From Vibrio celticus (GTDB lineage Bacteria; Pseudomonadota; Gammaproteobacteria; Enterobacterales; Vibrionaceae), in contig NZ_AP025463.1 in the NCBI RefSeq assembly GCF_024347335.1, forward strand, positions 2,790,001 through 2,854,000: a stretch of 64,000 bases of DNA. Reading direction: 5' to 3'. Shown one piece after another: positions 46,257 through 55,540 of the stretch (the first letter of the stretch is position 1; each line of letters starts with the position of its first letter). A program made the translations under genes and the position numbers. The notes beneath the pieces are model-generated. The model was not told the DNA's origin. It saw only the letters and a list, made by a program, of their open reading frames with translations, and did no database searches.

Positions 46257-46790
46257 TTATGCTTTCTCTGCGGCTAGCTGCTCAAGAGCTTGAATAGAAG
46301 TCTCTGAAACTAGTGTGCCATCCATGTAGTAGCTGACCTTGTCACCATCACGAACGCCTGTAAGTACTGCTTTTTGACCATCGTTGTAAGTAATGTCCAT
46401 ACGAATGGTGTTCTCGTCGATTTGCTGCATCTCACCCCATTCAATCTGACGATTGTTGAAGCCAAGTGGCGCATCTTTCAGTGAATCATCAAGGCTGTCG
46501 TTCACATCAATCATGGTATCGACTTTACTATCGAAGATGTGAGGCGCACCAGTCAGTGGGTTTTTACCCGCCCAGAATTCGATCGAGTTGAATACGATGT
46601 AATCGGCTGCGGTTGTTAGTGCATAAACCGGAGCAAGTAAGAAGTTGACCCCAGCACGAGCGTAACGGTTATCTACAACCTCAACGTTGAACTTCATTAA
46701 TTTCCCAGTAACGGCATTACTACCGACACACCCAGCTAACGACATGACAATCGCTGCCACTGCAACTGCTTTTGTGATTGTTGTTTTCAT
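46257..46790 (-). CDS. DUF3332-type lipoprotein
   Basis: Unknown function. Seen: lipobox LAGC with Cys21, then a hydrophobic stretch FLLAPVYALTTAADYIVFNSIEFW (read as two short parts) near residues 50-73 and a soluble beta-rich C-terminus. 177 aa. The DUF3332 label is from memory of the pattern (SIEFWxGKNPL). It stands alone between purL and dapD. Confidence 0.75.
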   Translation of the reverse strand: MKTTITKAVAVAAIVMSLAGCVGSNAVTGKLMKFNVEVVDNRYARAGVNFLLAPVYALTTAADYIVFNSIEFWAGKNPLTGAPHIFDSKVDTMIDVNDSLDDSLKDAPLGFNNRQIEWGEMQQIDENTIRMDITYNDGQKAVLTGVRDGDKVSYYMDGTLVSETSIQALEQLAAEKA

Positions 46791-46974
46791 AGATCCCTCT
46801 TATGCCACGATGATTGATTCGGTTTTTGCATAGCCAAACAGCAGTCTTCCTGTTCACGTACAGAAATTCATGGCCTAACAAATTGATTCCATAACATTTA
46901 GCGTAGTGGAGTTTTTTAGAACAGCAAACTGCAAACGTTAATTGTTTCGCTCTGGTTCCTAAAGAGTTGCCAAT

Positions 46975-47006
46975 AAAAAAGCGCAGACCTTTCGATCTGC
47001 GCTTTT
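46975..47006 (-). terminator. purL terminator
   Basis: 11-bp stem AAAAGCGCAGA / TCTGCGCTTTT, loop CCTTTCGA, T-tract on the minus strand; 37 nt after the purL stop. Confidence 0.85.
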
Positions 47007-47042
47007 ATTAGTTTTTAAAACTATTCGGTTTTGTGTACCAGA

Positions 47043-50000
47043 TTAACCCACATTCTTACGTGCGTTTTGGAACATACGCATCCAAGCGCCATTCTCGCCC
47101 CAACCTTCTGGAGACCAAGAGTTAGCAACCGTACGGAATACACGCTCTGGGTGAGGCATCATAATAGTTACGCGACCATCAGTAGTCGTTAGACCTGTGA
47201 TAGCGTTTGGCGAACCGTTCGGGTTATTCGGGTATTGCTGCGTTTGGTTACCGTTGTTGTCAACGTAACGTAGTGCAACTGTACCTGAGTTTTCAATCGC
47301 GTTTAGGTGGTCGTTGTCACGAACTTCTACGCGGCCTTCACCATGAGAAACAGCGATTGGCATACGAGAACCTTCCATACCGTTGAAGAACACAGAATCT
47401 GACTTCTGAACTTCAACGAGGCTGAAACGTGCTTCAAAACGCTCAGATTCGTTGCGAACGAAACGTGGCCAGTACTCAGCACCAGGGATTAGCTCGCGCA
47501 GGTTAGACAGCATCTGACAACCGTTACACACACCTAGAGAGAAGGTATCTTCACGCTTGAAGAAGTTTTCAAACTGGTCACGCGTAGAGTCGTTAAACAG
47601 AACCGACTTAGCCCAACCTTCACCAGCGCCTAGTACGTCACCGTAAGAGAAACCACCACAAGCCACAAGGCCGTTGTACTCTTCAAGTACCGCTTGACCC
47701 GTTAGGATGTCGCTCATGTGAATGTCAGTTGCTTCGAAGCCTGCACGGTCAAATGCGGCTGCCATTTCAACGTGAGAGTTAACACCCTGCTCACGTAGAA
47801 TCGCCATTTTAGGCTTAGCGCCCGTGTTGATGTAAGGAGCAGCAATGTCTTCGTTTACGTCAAAGCTTAGTTTCACGTTCAGACCTGGGTCTGAGTTGTC
47901 TTTCTTCGCTTCGTGTTCTTGGTCAGCACACACTGGGTTATCACGTAGACCTTGCATCTTGTGCGTTGTCTCAGCCCAGATAGTACGTAGTTCAGTACGG
48001 TTACGTTCAATTACTACAGACTCACCAGACTTAATCACTAGCTCATCAGAAGCTTCAACAGAACCAATGACATGTGAACACGTTTCTAGACCGTTTTCTG
48101 TAAGAGTAGCAAGTACTGCGTCTAGGTCATCGTTGCGAACTTGGATTACAGCACCCAGCTCTTCGTTGAATAGTACCGCAAGCGTATCTTCGCCTAACGC
48201 CGCAATATCAGCGTTAACACCACAGTGACCTGCGAACGCCATTTCTGCTAGCGTTACGAATAGACCACCATCGCCTTTATCGTGGTAAGCGACAACTTGG
48301 TCGTTCGCTACAAGTGCTTGAACGCCTTCGTAGAAACCTTTTAGTTGCGCTGCGTTGTCTACGTCTGCTGGCTTATCACCAAGCTGCTTGTAAACCTGTG
48401 CAAGTGCTGTCGCACCCATACGGTTTTTGCCGTTACCTAGGTCGATAAGAACCAGTGAAGTGTCACCTTTGTCAGTGCGAAGCTGAGGAGTAATCGTCTT
48501 ACGAACGTCTTCAACACGTGCAAACGCTGTGATAACAAGAGATAGCGGAGAGGTTACTTCTTTCTGCTCGCCGTTCTCTTCCCACTTAGTCTTCATCGAC
48601 ATTGAGTCTTTACCCACAGGGATAGTTAGACCTAGTGCTGGACATAGTTCTTCACCCACCGCTTTAACCGCTTCGTAAAGACCTGCATCTTCACCTGGGT
48701 GACCCGCTGGAGACATCCAGTTAGCCGACAGTTTAATGTGTTTGATATCGCCAATGTTAGTCGCTGCGATGTTAGTAATTGCTTCACCAACCGCTAGACG
48801 AGCCGATGCACCGAAGTCTAGAAGTGCAACTGGCGTACGCTCACCAAGAGACATAGCCTCACCGTGGTAAGAGTCGTAGCTTGCCGCTGTTACAGCACAG
48901 TTAGCAACAGGAACCTGCCATGGGCCAACCATTTGGTCACGAGCTACAAGGCCTGTTACCGAGCGGTCACCGATGGTGATAAGGAATGTTTTCTCAGCGA
49001 CGGTTGGCAAGCGAAGAACACGGTCAACCGCTTCGTTCATCTCGATGCCAGAACGGTCAATCGCAGGGTTGTTCGCTTTTAGCGTTTTCGCATCACGGTG
49101 CATCTTAGGTGTTTTACCTAATAGGATGTCCATTGGCATGTCGATTGGCGTGTTGTCGAAGTGTGAATCTTCTAGTTTAAGTTCACGCTCTTCCGTTGCT
49201 TTACCTACGACTGCGTATGGTGCACGCTCACGCTTACAAATCGCGTCGAATGTTGCCATGTCTTTATCAGCAACCGCCATTACGTAACGCTCTTGAGATT
49301 CGTTACACCAGATCTCAAGTGGGCTCATACCCGGCTCATCGTTTGGTACGTCACGTAGGTTGAAGATACCGCCACGCTCACCGTCGTCTACTAGCTCAGG
49401 AAGTGCGTTCGAGATACCGCCCGCGCCCACATCGTGGATGAATGCGATTGGGTTCGCATCACCTAGCTGCCAACAACGGTCAATAACTTCCTGACAACGA
49501 CGCTCCATCTCTGGGTTTTCACGTTGTACAGAAGCGAAATCAAGATCTTCAGAAGAAGAACCAGAATCCATTGAAGATGCCGCACCGCCGCCAAGGCCGA
49601 TGTTCATCGCAGGACCACCAAGAACGATTAGGCTTGCACCTACCGGGATCTCTTTCTTCTGAACGTGCTCATCACGGATGTTGCCAAGACCACCAGCTAG
49701 CATGATTGGTTTGTGGTAACCACGCACTTCTTCACCTGCGTGAGAGTTTACTTTCTCTTCGTAAGTACGGAAGTAGCCAAGTAGGTTTGGACGACCAAAT
49801 TCGTTGTTGAATGCCGCGCCACCAAGAGGACCTTCAAGCATGATATCCAGAGCAGTAACGATACGGCTTGGCTTACCAAAGTCAGTTTCCCAAGGTTGAA
49901 CGAAGTTCGGGATCTTAAGGTTAGATACAGAGAAAGCAACAAGACCCGCTTTTGGCTTACCACCAATACCGGTTGCGCCTTCATCACGGATTTCACCGCC

Positions 50001-50939
50001 TGAACCTGTCGATGCGCCCGGCCACGGAGAGATTGCCGTTGGGTGGTTGTGCGTTTCAACTTTCATCAAGATGTGTGTTTTCTCTTGGTGGTAGCTGTAC
50101 TGGCGAGTTTCTGGATCTGGGAAGAAACGACCGACTTCAGAACCAGTCATTACCGCTGCGTTATCTTTATAAGCAGACAGAACGTGCTCTGGTGTCGTTT
50201 CAAAGGTGTTCTTAATCATCTTGAACAATGATTTTTCTTGTTTAACGCCATCGATAGTCCAATCAGCGTTAAAGATCTTGTGACGACAGTGCTCTGAGTT
50301 CGCTTGTGCAAACATCATTAGCTCGATGTCAGTCGGGTTACGACCTAGCTTCTCAGTGAAGCTTTCAAGAAGGTAATCAATCTCATCTTCTGCAAGTGCA
50401 AGACCTAGGGTAACGTTTGCTTTTTCAAGCGCTTTACGTCCGCCAGTTAGTAGGTCAACTTCCGCATAAGGAGCAGGCTCAGCAACGGTAAATAGTGCCG
50501 CCGCTGATTCGAAGTCAGTGAAAACCACTTCCATCATACGGTCGTGCAGGATTGCTTTCAGCTCAACAAGTTGAAGCTCAGAAAGTTCAGCAGAGGTTTC
50601 AATGTAGAAAGCAGTACCGCGCTCTAGACGTGACACTTTAGCCAGTCCGCAGTTGTGTGCGATATCTGTTGATTTTGAAGACCAAGGCGAGATAGTGCCC
50701 GGGCGTGGCGTTGCAAGCAGCAGTAAACCTTCAGGTTCATGCTCTTCAATCGTTGGACCGTAAGTCAGTAGCTTTTCTAGCTTCTCAACTTCAGACTCAT
50801 CTAGGTCTGCCGTTAGATCAGCAAAGTGGGCAAACTCAGCGTAAATACCTGTTACAGGTAAGCTTAATTCACGACAAAGCTCTAAAAGCTTGTTAACACG
50901 AAACTCAGATAGAGCTGGGGAGCCACGCAAAATTCTCAT
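47043..50939 (-). CDS. purL: Phosphoribosylformylglycinamidine synthase
   Basis: Fourth step of purine synthesis: FGAR plus glutamine and ATP to FGAM. Seen: the large single-chain form (1298 aa) with an N-terminal PurS-like part, two AIR-synthase-like halves (motifs SEHCRHKIFNADWTID; HDVGAGGISNALPEL; IPVGKDSMSMKTKW) and a C-terminal class I glutamine amidotransferase with nucleophile Cys in GVCNGCQMLS and a late HGEGR. PurR-like box 177 nt upstream. Single-gene unit. Confidence 0.97.
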   Translation of the reverse strand: MRILRGSPALSEFRVNKLLELCRELSLPVTGIYAEFAHFADLTADLDESEVEKLEKLLTYGPTIEEHEPEGLLLLATPRPGTISPWSSKSTDIAHNCGLAKVSRLERGTAFYIETSAELSELQLVELKAILHDRMMEVVFTDFESAAALFTVAEPAPYAEVDLLTGGRKALEKANVTLGLALAEDEIDYLLESFTEKLGRNPTDIELMMFAQANSEHCRHKIFNADWTIDGVKQEKSLFKMIKNTFETTPEHVLSAYKDNAAVMTGSEVGRFFPDPETRQYSYHQEKTHILMKVETHNHPTAISPWPGASTGSGGEIRDEGATGIGGKPKAGLVAFSVSNLKIPNFVQPWETDFGKPSRIVTALDIMLEGPLGGAAFNNEFGRPNLLGYFRTYEEKVNSHAGEEVRGYHKPIMLAGGLGNIRDEHVQKKEIPVGASLIVLGGPAMNIGLGGGAASSMDSGSSSEDLDFASVQRENPEMERRCQEVIDRCWQLGDANPIAFIHDVGAGGISNALPELVDDGERGGIFNLRDVPNDEPGMSPLEIWCNESQERYVMAVADKDMATFDAICKRERAPYAVVGKATEERELKLEDSHFDNTPIDMPMDILLGKTPKMHRDAKTLKANNPAIDRSGIEMNEAVDRVLRLPTVAEKTFLITIGDRSVTGLVARDQMVGPWQVPVANCAVTAASYDSYHGEAMSLGERTPVALLDFGASARLAVGEAITNIAATNIGDIKHIKLSANWMSPAGHPGEDAGLYEAVKAVGEELCPALGLTIPVGKDSMSMKTKWEENGEQKEVTSPLSLVITAFARVEDVRKTITPQLRTDKGDTSLVLIDLGNGKNRMGATALAQVYKQLGDKPADVDNAAQLKGFYEGVQALVANDQVVAYHDKGDGGLFVTLAEMAFAGHCGVNADIAALGEDTLAVLFNEELGAVIQVRNDDLDAVLATLTENGLETCSHVIGSVEASDELVIKSGESVVIERNRTELRTIWAETTHKMQGLRDNPVCADQEHEAKKDNSDPGLNVKLSFDVNEDIAAPYINTGAKPKMAILREQGVNSHVEMAAAFDRAGFEATDIHMSDILTGQAVLEEYNGLVACGGFSYGDVLGAGEGWAKSVLFNDSTRDQFENFFKREDTFSLGVCNGCQMLSNLRELIPGAEYWPRFVRNESERFEARFSLVEVQKSDSVFFNGMEGSRMPIAVSHGEGRVEVRDNDHLNAIENSGTVALRYVDNNGNQTQQYPNNPNGSPNAITGLTTTDGRVTIMMPHPERVFRTVANSWSPEGWGENGAWMRMFQNARKNVG

Positions 50940-51268
50940 GTGCTTACGTCTCTTATGCAGTTGATTAAGGTAGTATTGGAATAAATTCAGTGGGTTATAG
51001 GAACAACCTAACTGTTTTCTTCGAAGCTATTCCCGAAGGTTGCCAAACCTATGCCGATTCCACCTCTTCAATGCGAGCGCATTATAAAGCATTTCTTTTT
51101 GTGACGTAACACCAAAAGCAACCGTTTGCGTGATTTTTTTTATCTTTCTGCGTAAATGGTACTTTTGCTGCATTTATCACCACTTTTACAACTGTTTAAT
51201 TAAACCTGCTTTGCCAGCCTTGCGGGGTTTGGTATAAAGGGGCTTCCACTTTTCGAGATTTCATTTTG
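50940..51268. other. Divergent promoter interval purL / mltF
   Basis: 329 bp without a gene. It contains the PurR-like box at 51116-51131; promoters for both genes are expected here. Confidence 0.6.
51116..51131 (-). promoter_or_regulatory. PurR operator of purL
   Basis: AAGCAACCGTTTGCGT matches the PurR consensus ACGCAAACGTTTGCGT at 14 of 16 positions. It lies upstream of purL, a standard PurR target. Confidence 0.75.
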
Positions 51269-52837
51269 ATGCCTAAATTTACGCTCATCTTTTCGTCTAA
51301 GTTCCTTCTGCTCGCCATCGCCCTATTTGGGTTGGCTGGATGTCAGATTGAATCTGAACCTAAAAGTGTCCTTGAGCAGATACGAGATCGTGGCGTTCTT
51401 CGTGTCGGCACCCTAAATAACCAACTCTCTTATTACATCGGTCCTGATGGTCCTGCTGGCTTGGATTACGAATTAGCTCGTGAATTTGCGCAGGAGCTTG
51501 GTGTAAAGCTTGAGGTTAAACCCGCTTACCGTTTATCTGGCCTGTTCCCTGCCCTGCAGAAAGGCGAAATCGATCTTATCGCAACCGGCTTAACGCAAAA
51601 CAATAAACTGACACGCGCTTATCGCGCCGCACCTGCTTATTATTATGTAAGCCAACAGGTCGTATACAAAAAAGGCCAGTGGCGACCAAGAAACCTTGAA
51701 CAACTGATCAAGTTTGAGAATGAGCGTCAGGCTGAGTTTGTAAAAGCGCAAACTGAATCAGAAGAGGCGGCGTCTACTGACACATTAACGCCATCTTTGG
51801 TTGTAGTGAAAGACTCACACTTTGAGCCAACACTAAAGCAGCTGCAAAAAACACACGATGACTTTATCTATGATGCGGTCGGCAATGCTGATATCAATGA
51901 CCTGCTTAAAGAAGTCTCGACTGGGGAGCGCTTATTCACTGTGGCTGACTCAATTGAGCTGTCACTGGCACAACGTTTATACCCAGACGTAGCTTTGGCT
52001 TTTGAACTGACAGAAGACCAACCTATCTCTTGGTATTTGCAGAAGTCTGAAGATGAAAGCCTTTATGCTCTGTTGATTGAGTTCTTCGGTAACCTAAAAC
52101 AGTCTGGTGAACTCGCTTCACTGGAAGAGAAATACATCGGCCACATCGGTACTTTTGACTACGTTGATACTCGCGCCTTTATCCGCGCACTGGACAGCAA
52201 ACTACCAAAATGGTCGCCGTTGTTTCAGAAGTACTCACAAGAGTTTGATTGGCGTTTGATTGCTGCATTGGCATACCAAGAGTCACACTGGAACCCTGTT
52301 GCGCGCTCGCCAACTGGAGTGCGAGGCATGATGATGCTAACACTGCCTACTGCGAAGAGTGTTGGTGTAACCAACCGTCTTGACCCGAAACAGTCAGTAC
52401 AAGGCGGTGTTGAATACCTGCGTCGTATCGTGAACCGAGTACCAGATTCAATCACACAACATGAAAAGATCTGGTTCGCCCTTGCTTCATACAATGTCGG
52501 TTACGGGCACATGATGGACGCGCGTCGTCTCACGAAGGCACAAGGCGGAGATCCTGATGCTTGGGGCGATGTAAAAGACCGGTTGCCTCTATTGAGACAG
52601 AAGAAGTACTACAGTAAGACTCGTTATGGGTATGCGCGTGGTGATGAAGCAAGGAATTACGTTGAGAACATTCGCCGTTATTACCAGAGCATCATTGGCC
52701 ATGTCAATAAGCGCAATAAAGAGCAAGAAGCGAGCCTTGAAGGTTTGGTGGTGATCCCGCCTTTAGAAACCTCAGGTGCTGAATCAAGCATTAGTGCTGC
52801 TCAATCGACAGTAAGCAGTTCGGAACCTTCGCAGTAG
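51269..52837 (+). CDS. mltF: Membrane-bound lytic murein transglycosylase F
   Basis: Outer-membrane lytic transglycosylase. Seen: lipobox LAGC (~residue 25), a periplasmic solute-binding-like domain (~45-270: VLRVGTLNNQLSYYIG..., DLIATGLTQ), then a C-terminal SLT lysozyme-like domain with catalytic Glu in AYQESHWNP, followed by SPTGVRGMMMLT and ASYNVGYGH. At 522 aa it fits E. coli MltF (518). I start at the ATG 51269; the preceding TTG is not needed. Divergent from purL. Confidence 0.95.
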   Translation: MPKFTLIFSSKFLLLAIALFGLAGCQIESEPKSVLEQIRDRGVLRVGTLNNQLSYYIGPDGPAGLDYELAREFAQELGVKLEVKPAYRLSGLFPALQKGEIDLIATGLTQNNKLTRAYRAAPAYYYVSQQVVYKKGQWRPRNLEQLIKFENERQAEFVKAQTESEEAASTDTLTPSLVVVKDSHFEPTLKQLQKTHDDFIYDAVGNADINDLLKEVSTGERLFTVADSIELSLAQRLYPDVALAFELTEDQPISWYLQKSEDESLYALLIEFFGNLKQSGELASLEEKYIGHIGTFDYVDTRAFIRALDSKLPKWSPLFQKYSQEFDWRLIAALAYQESHWNPVARSPTGVRGMMMLTLPTAKSVGVTNRLDPKQSVQGGVEYLRRIVNRVPDSITQHEKIWFALASYNVGYGHMMDARRLTKAQGGDPDAWGDVKDRLPLLRQKKYYSKTRYGYARGDEARNYVENIRRYYQSIIGHVNKRNKEQEASLEGLVVIPPLETSGAESSISAAQSTVSSSEPSQ

Positions 52838-52842
52838 ATACT

Positions 52843-52876
52843 AAAAGAGCAATGCCATTAAGCATTGCTCTTTTTT
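52843..52876 (+). terminator. mltF terminator
   Basis: 13-bp stem AAAAGAGCAATGC / GCATTGCTCTTTT, loop CATTAA, T-tract. Confidence 0.87.
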
Positions 52877-53140
52877 ATTGTGCTTTTTATAACTGCGCGA
52901 AAAAGAACAAGCTCGACAAAAGGCCATGAAACTCGATGTGTCATATTGCAGTAACAATCGAACTTTATAACGGCACACCATAATCAAAAATTACGTTCTG
53001 TTGCACATCAGTGCTGGCTTTAGACTAGAACTGCTCTTCTATTTAAGCCAAGCGTACGACAAGCCAAACAAACGAATAACACTATAATTAAATCGTTAGT
53101 CCAAACTAAAAAGTCAGACGACAAATAGGAAATCATTGAA

Positions 53141-53272
53141 ATGATGAAGAAACTGAAATCGAAACGCCTTGATAAGACCGTTGCTGCAAACCGTCGTAAG
53201 CGTATGCTTTCAAATAATAAGAAGAAGATCATTTGGCGCAATCGCGCTTTCATGCAGATGATTGCTGAGTAA
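53141..53272 (+). CDS. Small very basic 43-aa protein
   Basis: Too short for usual ORF cut-offs. Seen: starts MMKKLKSKRLDKTVAANRRK, ends FMQMIAE; about 16 Lys/Arg in 43 residues, one ATG-ATG start with TAGGA 10 nt upstream, and a clean TAA stop. Its composition (helical, nucleic-acid-binding-like) and ribosome site favour a real gene. Not recognised. It converges on tadA, with no obvious terminator in the 61-bp gap. Confidence 0.6.
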   Translation: MMKKLKSKRLDKTVAANRRKRMLSNNKKKIIWRNRAFMQMIAE

Positions 53273-53333
53273 ATGTAATTACCAAGTCAGTTTGCTTGGC
53301 ACTCTTGCGATTGAGAGTGCCGAAAGCACGCTG

Positions 53334-53885
53334 CTATTTCTTATTGCCAGCCTTCATCTCCGCTTCTAAACGCTGCTCTTCCAACAGACGTTCTTGCTTT
53401 CGCTTCTCTTTTATCTCTTTTCTACGACGCTTGAAAAACGCTTGTAATTGCTCACGGCACTCTTCCTCTAACAAACCATGTTCAACGTCGGCATAGTGGT
53501 ATGAGGCTTGGCTTTCAAACAAATTCAACACTGTACCTGCAGCGCCCGCTTTTAAGTCTGGAGCACCAAACACAATTCGCTTTACTCGGCTGTGTAGCAA
53601 GGCACCTGCGCACATTGGGCAAGGTTCTAGCGTAACGTATAAAGTGGTATCGAGTAGCCGATAGTTTTCTAAGGTTTGACCGGCTTTACGCAAGGTTTCA
53701 ATTTCTGCGTGTGCCGTTGCATCATGGCTGCCAATCGAACGGTTCCATCCTTCAGAGATAATCTCCTCATCTTTCACTAATACAGCACCCACAGGAACCT
53801 CTCCCTCACTCTCTGCTTGCTTAGCTACCTCAATGGCGCGTCGCATGAAGATTTCATCTTGAGGGGTGAATTGATGGTTTGACAA
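53334..53885 (-). CDS. tadA: tRNA adenosine(34) deaminase
   Basis: Converts A34 to inosine in tRNA-Arg(ACG). Seen: zinc deaminase motif with H59 and E61 in HAEIE and C89/C92 in PCPMCAG. The start is TTG at 53883-53885 with GGAG six nt upstream (SNHQFTPQDE follows). A longer frame to 53999 would add 38 hydrophobic residues that no TadA has. Unusual C-terminal tail from ~150 rich in Lys/Arg/Glu. About 183 aa. Confidence 0.93.
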   Translation of the reverse strand: MSNHQFTPQDEIFMRRAIEVAKQAESEGEVPVGAVLVKDEEIISEGWNRSIGSHDATAHAEIETLRKAGQTLENYRLLDTTLYVTLEPCPMCAGALLHSRVKRIVFGAPDLKAGAAGTVLNLFESQASYHYADVEHGLLEEECREQLQAFFKRRRKEIKEKRKQERLLEEQRLEAEMKAGNKK

Positions 53886-54028
53886 AGGGAACTCCAGAAA
53901 CAAAGGATAAAAACGAAAATAGGTATGCGGTGAAGCATACCTAATCTTCGTGATAATGAACAATAAAGAGATAATAAACAACAAGAGACAATGAACCATT
54001 GCCGCTTGCTGGTTGGTTGGTCGAACTG

Positions 54029-55318
54029 TTAGCTATTAGCGTCTTCTGTGTCATCGACTATTGGCGTCGCTTTGATACTCACAATGCGATTGTTCTCAAC
54101 AGAGATGATTTCAAACTGCCACTGCTGGTATTGAACAACTTCGCCTGCATCAGGTAAACGCCCTATTAACCAAGTCACAAGGCCATTCAACGTTTGGAAG
54201 CTCTCGCTTTCACCCTCAAAATCCGACAGCTCTAAACGGTTCTTCAGTTCACTGATAGGAATCAATCCATCCACCAACAAACCGTCTTCCACTTGCTCGG
54301 TCCAAAGATCGTTCGGGTTATTCGATAACTCGCCAGCAATCGCCTCAAGAATATCGTAGTGAGTAACAAGACCTTGAACATCACCATACTCGTCGACAAT
54401 GAAAGCCATCTCGGTACCCGACTCTTTAAAGTAGCCAAGTAAACGCAGAGCTTTCATCGATTCTGGAACATAGATCGGCGAGCGAGACAGCCCCATGATC
54501 ACTTGAATGCTCAAATTGCCCGCCTGATTCAGCAAAGCTTTAGCTGATACTGTACCCACCACTTTATTGAGGTGATCTTGGCACAATGGAAACACACTGT
54601 GTTTTGATGAACGCAGTTTCTTTAAGATTTGCTCAACGGGTTGGTCGACATCCAGAAAATCGATGTCTCGACGCGGAGTCATCAATGAGCTCACAAGGCG
54701 ATCATCAAGCTGCAAGATATTACGAATCATTTCTTGTTCGCCGCGTTCAATCACACCCGATTCAGAGCCCTCTTTCACAAGTGCATGGATATCATCTTCA
54801 GTAACGCTATCTTCTTCACCGCCTCGGCCCATCAACTTAAGAATACCTTCCGTTGAAGCCGACAACGCAAACACAAACGGCGTCGCGATTTTAGATAACC
54901 AGAAGATTGGCAGCGCGACTAACACAGCAATGTTTTCAGCTTGAGACTGAGCAAAACGCTTTGGTACCAACTCACCGACAACGATGGCGAAATAAGTAAT
55001 ACCCACCACCACAACCGCAGTAGACAATATGTTCGCTTGTGTTGGGTCTAATCCCCACAATTCAAGTTGAGCGGCCAGTGGAGCCGATAGCGTCGCCTCG
55101 CCAACAATACCGCTGAGTAGGCCGATTACCGTGATACCGATTTGGATTGTAGAAAGGAAGCGGGTTGGGTTTTCTTTGAGCTCTAGAGCAACCTGAGCGG
55201 AGCGGTGTTTTTCGGCTAAGCGTTTCAGCCGACTATTTTTTGCTGCTACCAATGCAATCTCTGACATGGCAAACAGACCATTTAAAACAATTAACCCTAC
55301 TAAAAGCAGAATCTTCAT
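54029..55318 (-). CDS. CNNM/CorC-type transmembrane protein with CBS pair
   Basis: Integral membrane protein of the hemolysin-C/CNNM class, often linked to magnesium or cobalt efflux. Seen: DUF21 membrane domain (~1-190) starting KILLLVGLIVLNGLFAMSEIALV, two CBS domains (~205-330: SLMTPRRDIDFL...; VDEYGDVQGLVTHYDILE), and a CorC/HlyC C-terminal domain. 429 aa. The sequence alone does not fix the ion. Confidence 0.9.
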   Translation of the reverse strand: MKILLLVGLIVLNGLFAMSEIALVAAKNSRLKRLAEKHRSAQVALELKENPTRFLSTIQIGITVIGLLSGIVGEATLSAPLAAQLELWGLDPTQANILSTAVVVVGITYFAIVVGELVPKRFAQSQAENIAVLVALPIFWLSKIATPFVFALSASTEGILKLMGRGGEEDSVTEDDIHALVKEGSESGVIERGEQEMIRNILQLDDRLVSSLMTPRRDIDFLDVDQPVEQILKKLRSSKHSVFPLCQDHLNKVVGTVSAKALLNQAGNLSIQVIMGLSRSPIYVPESMKALRLLGYFKESGTEMAFIVDEYGDVQGLVTHYDILEAIAGELSNNPNDLWTEQVEDGLLVDGLIPISELKNRLELSDFEGESESFQTLNGLVTWLIGRLPDAGEVVQYQQWQFEIISVENNRIVSIKATPIVDDTEDANS

Positions 55319-55388
55319 GTGGCTTGGATTTCCTAAATTTACCGGCCAACAATTAGCCGTAATCCGGAGTATAAGCTGAGTGCCATTA

Positions 55389-55451
55389 TTTTGAATATAA
55401 AAATTTTTGGATATAGAAAGTTTTGGATATAAAAACCTTGGATATAAAAAA
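55389..55451. repeat. Four tandem ~16-nt AT-rich units
   Basis: Units TTTTGAATATAAAAAT, TTTTGGATATAGAAAG, TTTTGGATATAAAAAC and a 15-nt last copy, head to tail. They lie upstream of the CNNM gene start (on minus) and just past the abgT terminator. Confidence 0.8.
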
Positions 55452-55465
55452 ACGGAAAAAATAGC

Positions 55466-55499
55466 GAAAAAAAAGCCCGCACATTTCGGTGCGGGCTTC
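55466..55499 (-). terminator. abgT-family gene terminator
   Basis: 10-bp stem AAGCCCGCAC / GTGCGGGCTT, loop ATTTCG, T8 on the minus strand. Confidence 0.87.
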
Positions 55500-55540
55500 G
55501 ATGATTTTTATGTTACTTACTTTTGCTTTTCTTACTTCGC

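Noticed and set aside
53886..53999. Hydrophobic 38-residue extension of TadA
   Set aside because: TadA is cytosolic and a TTG start with GGAG at correct spacing lies at 53885.
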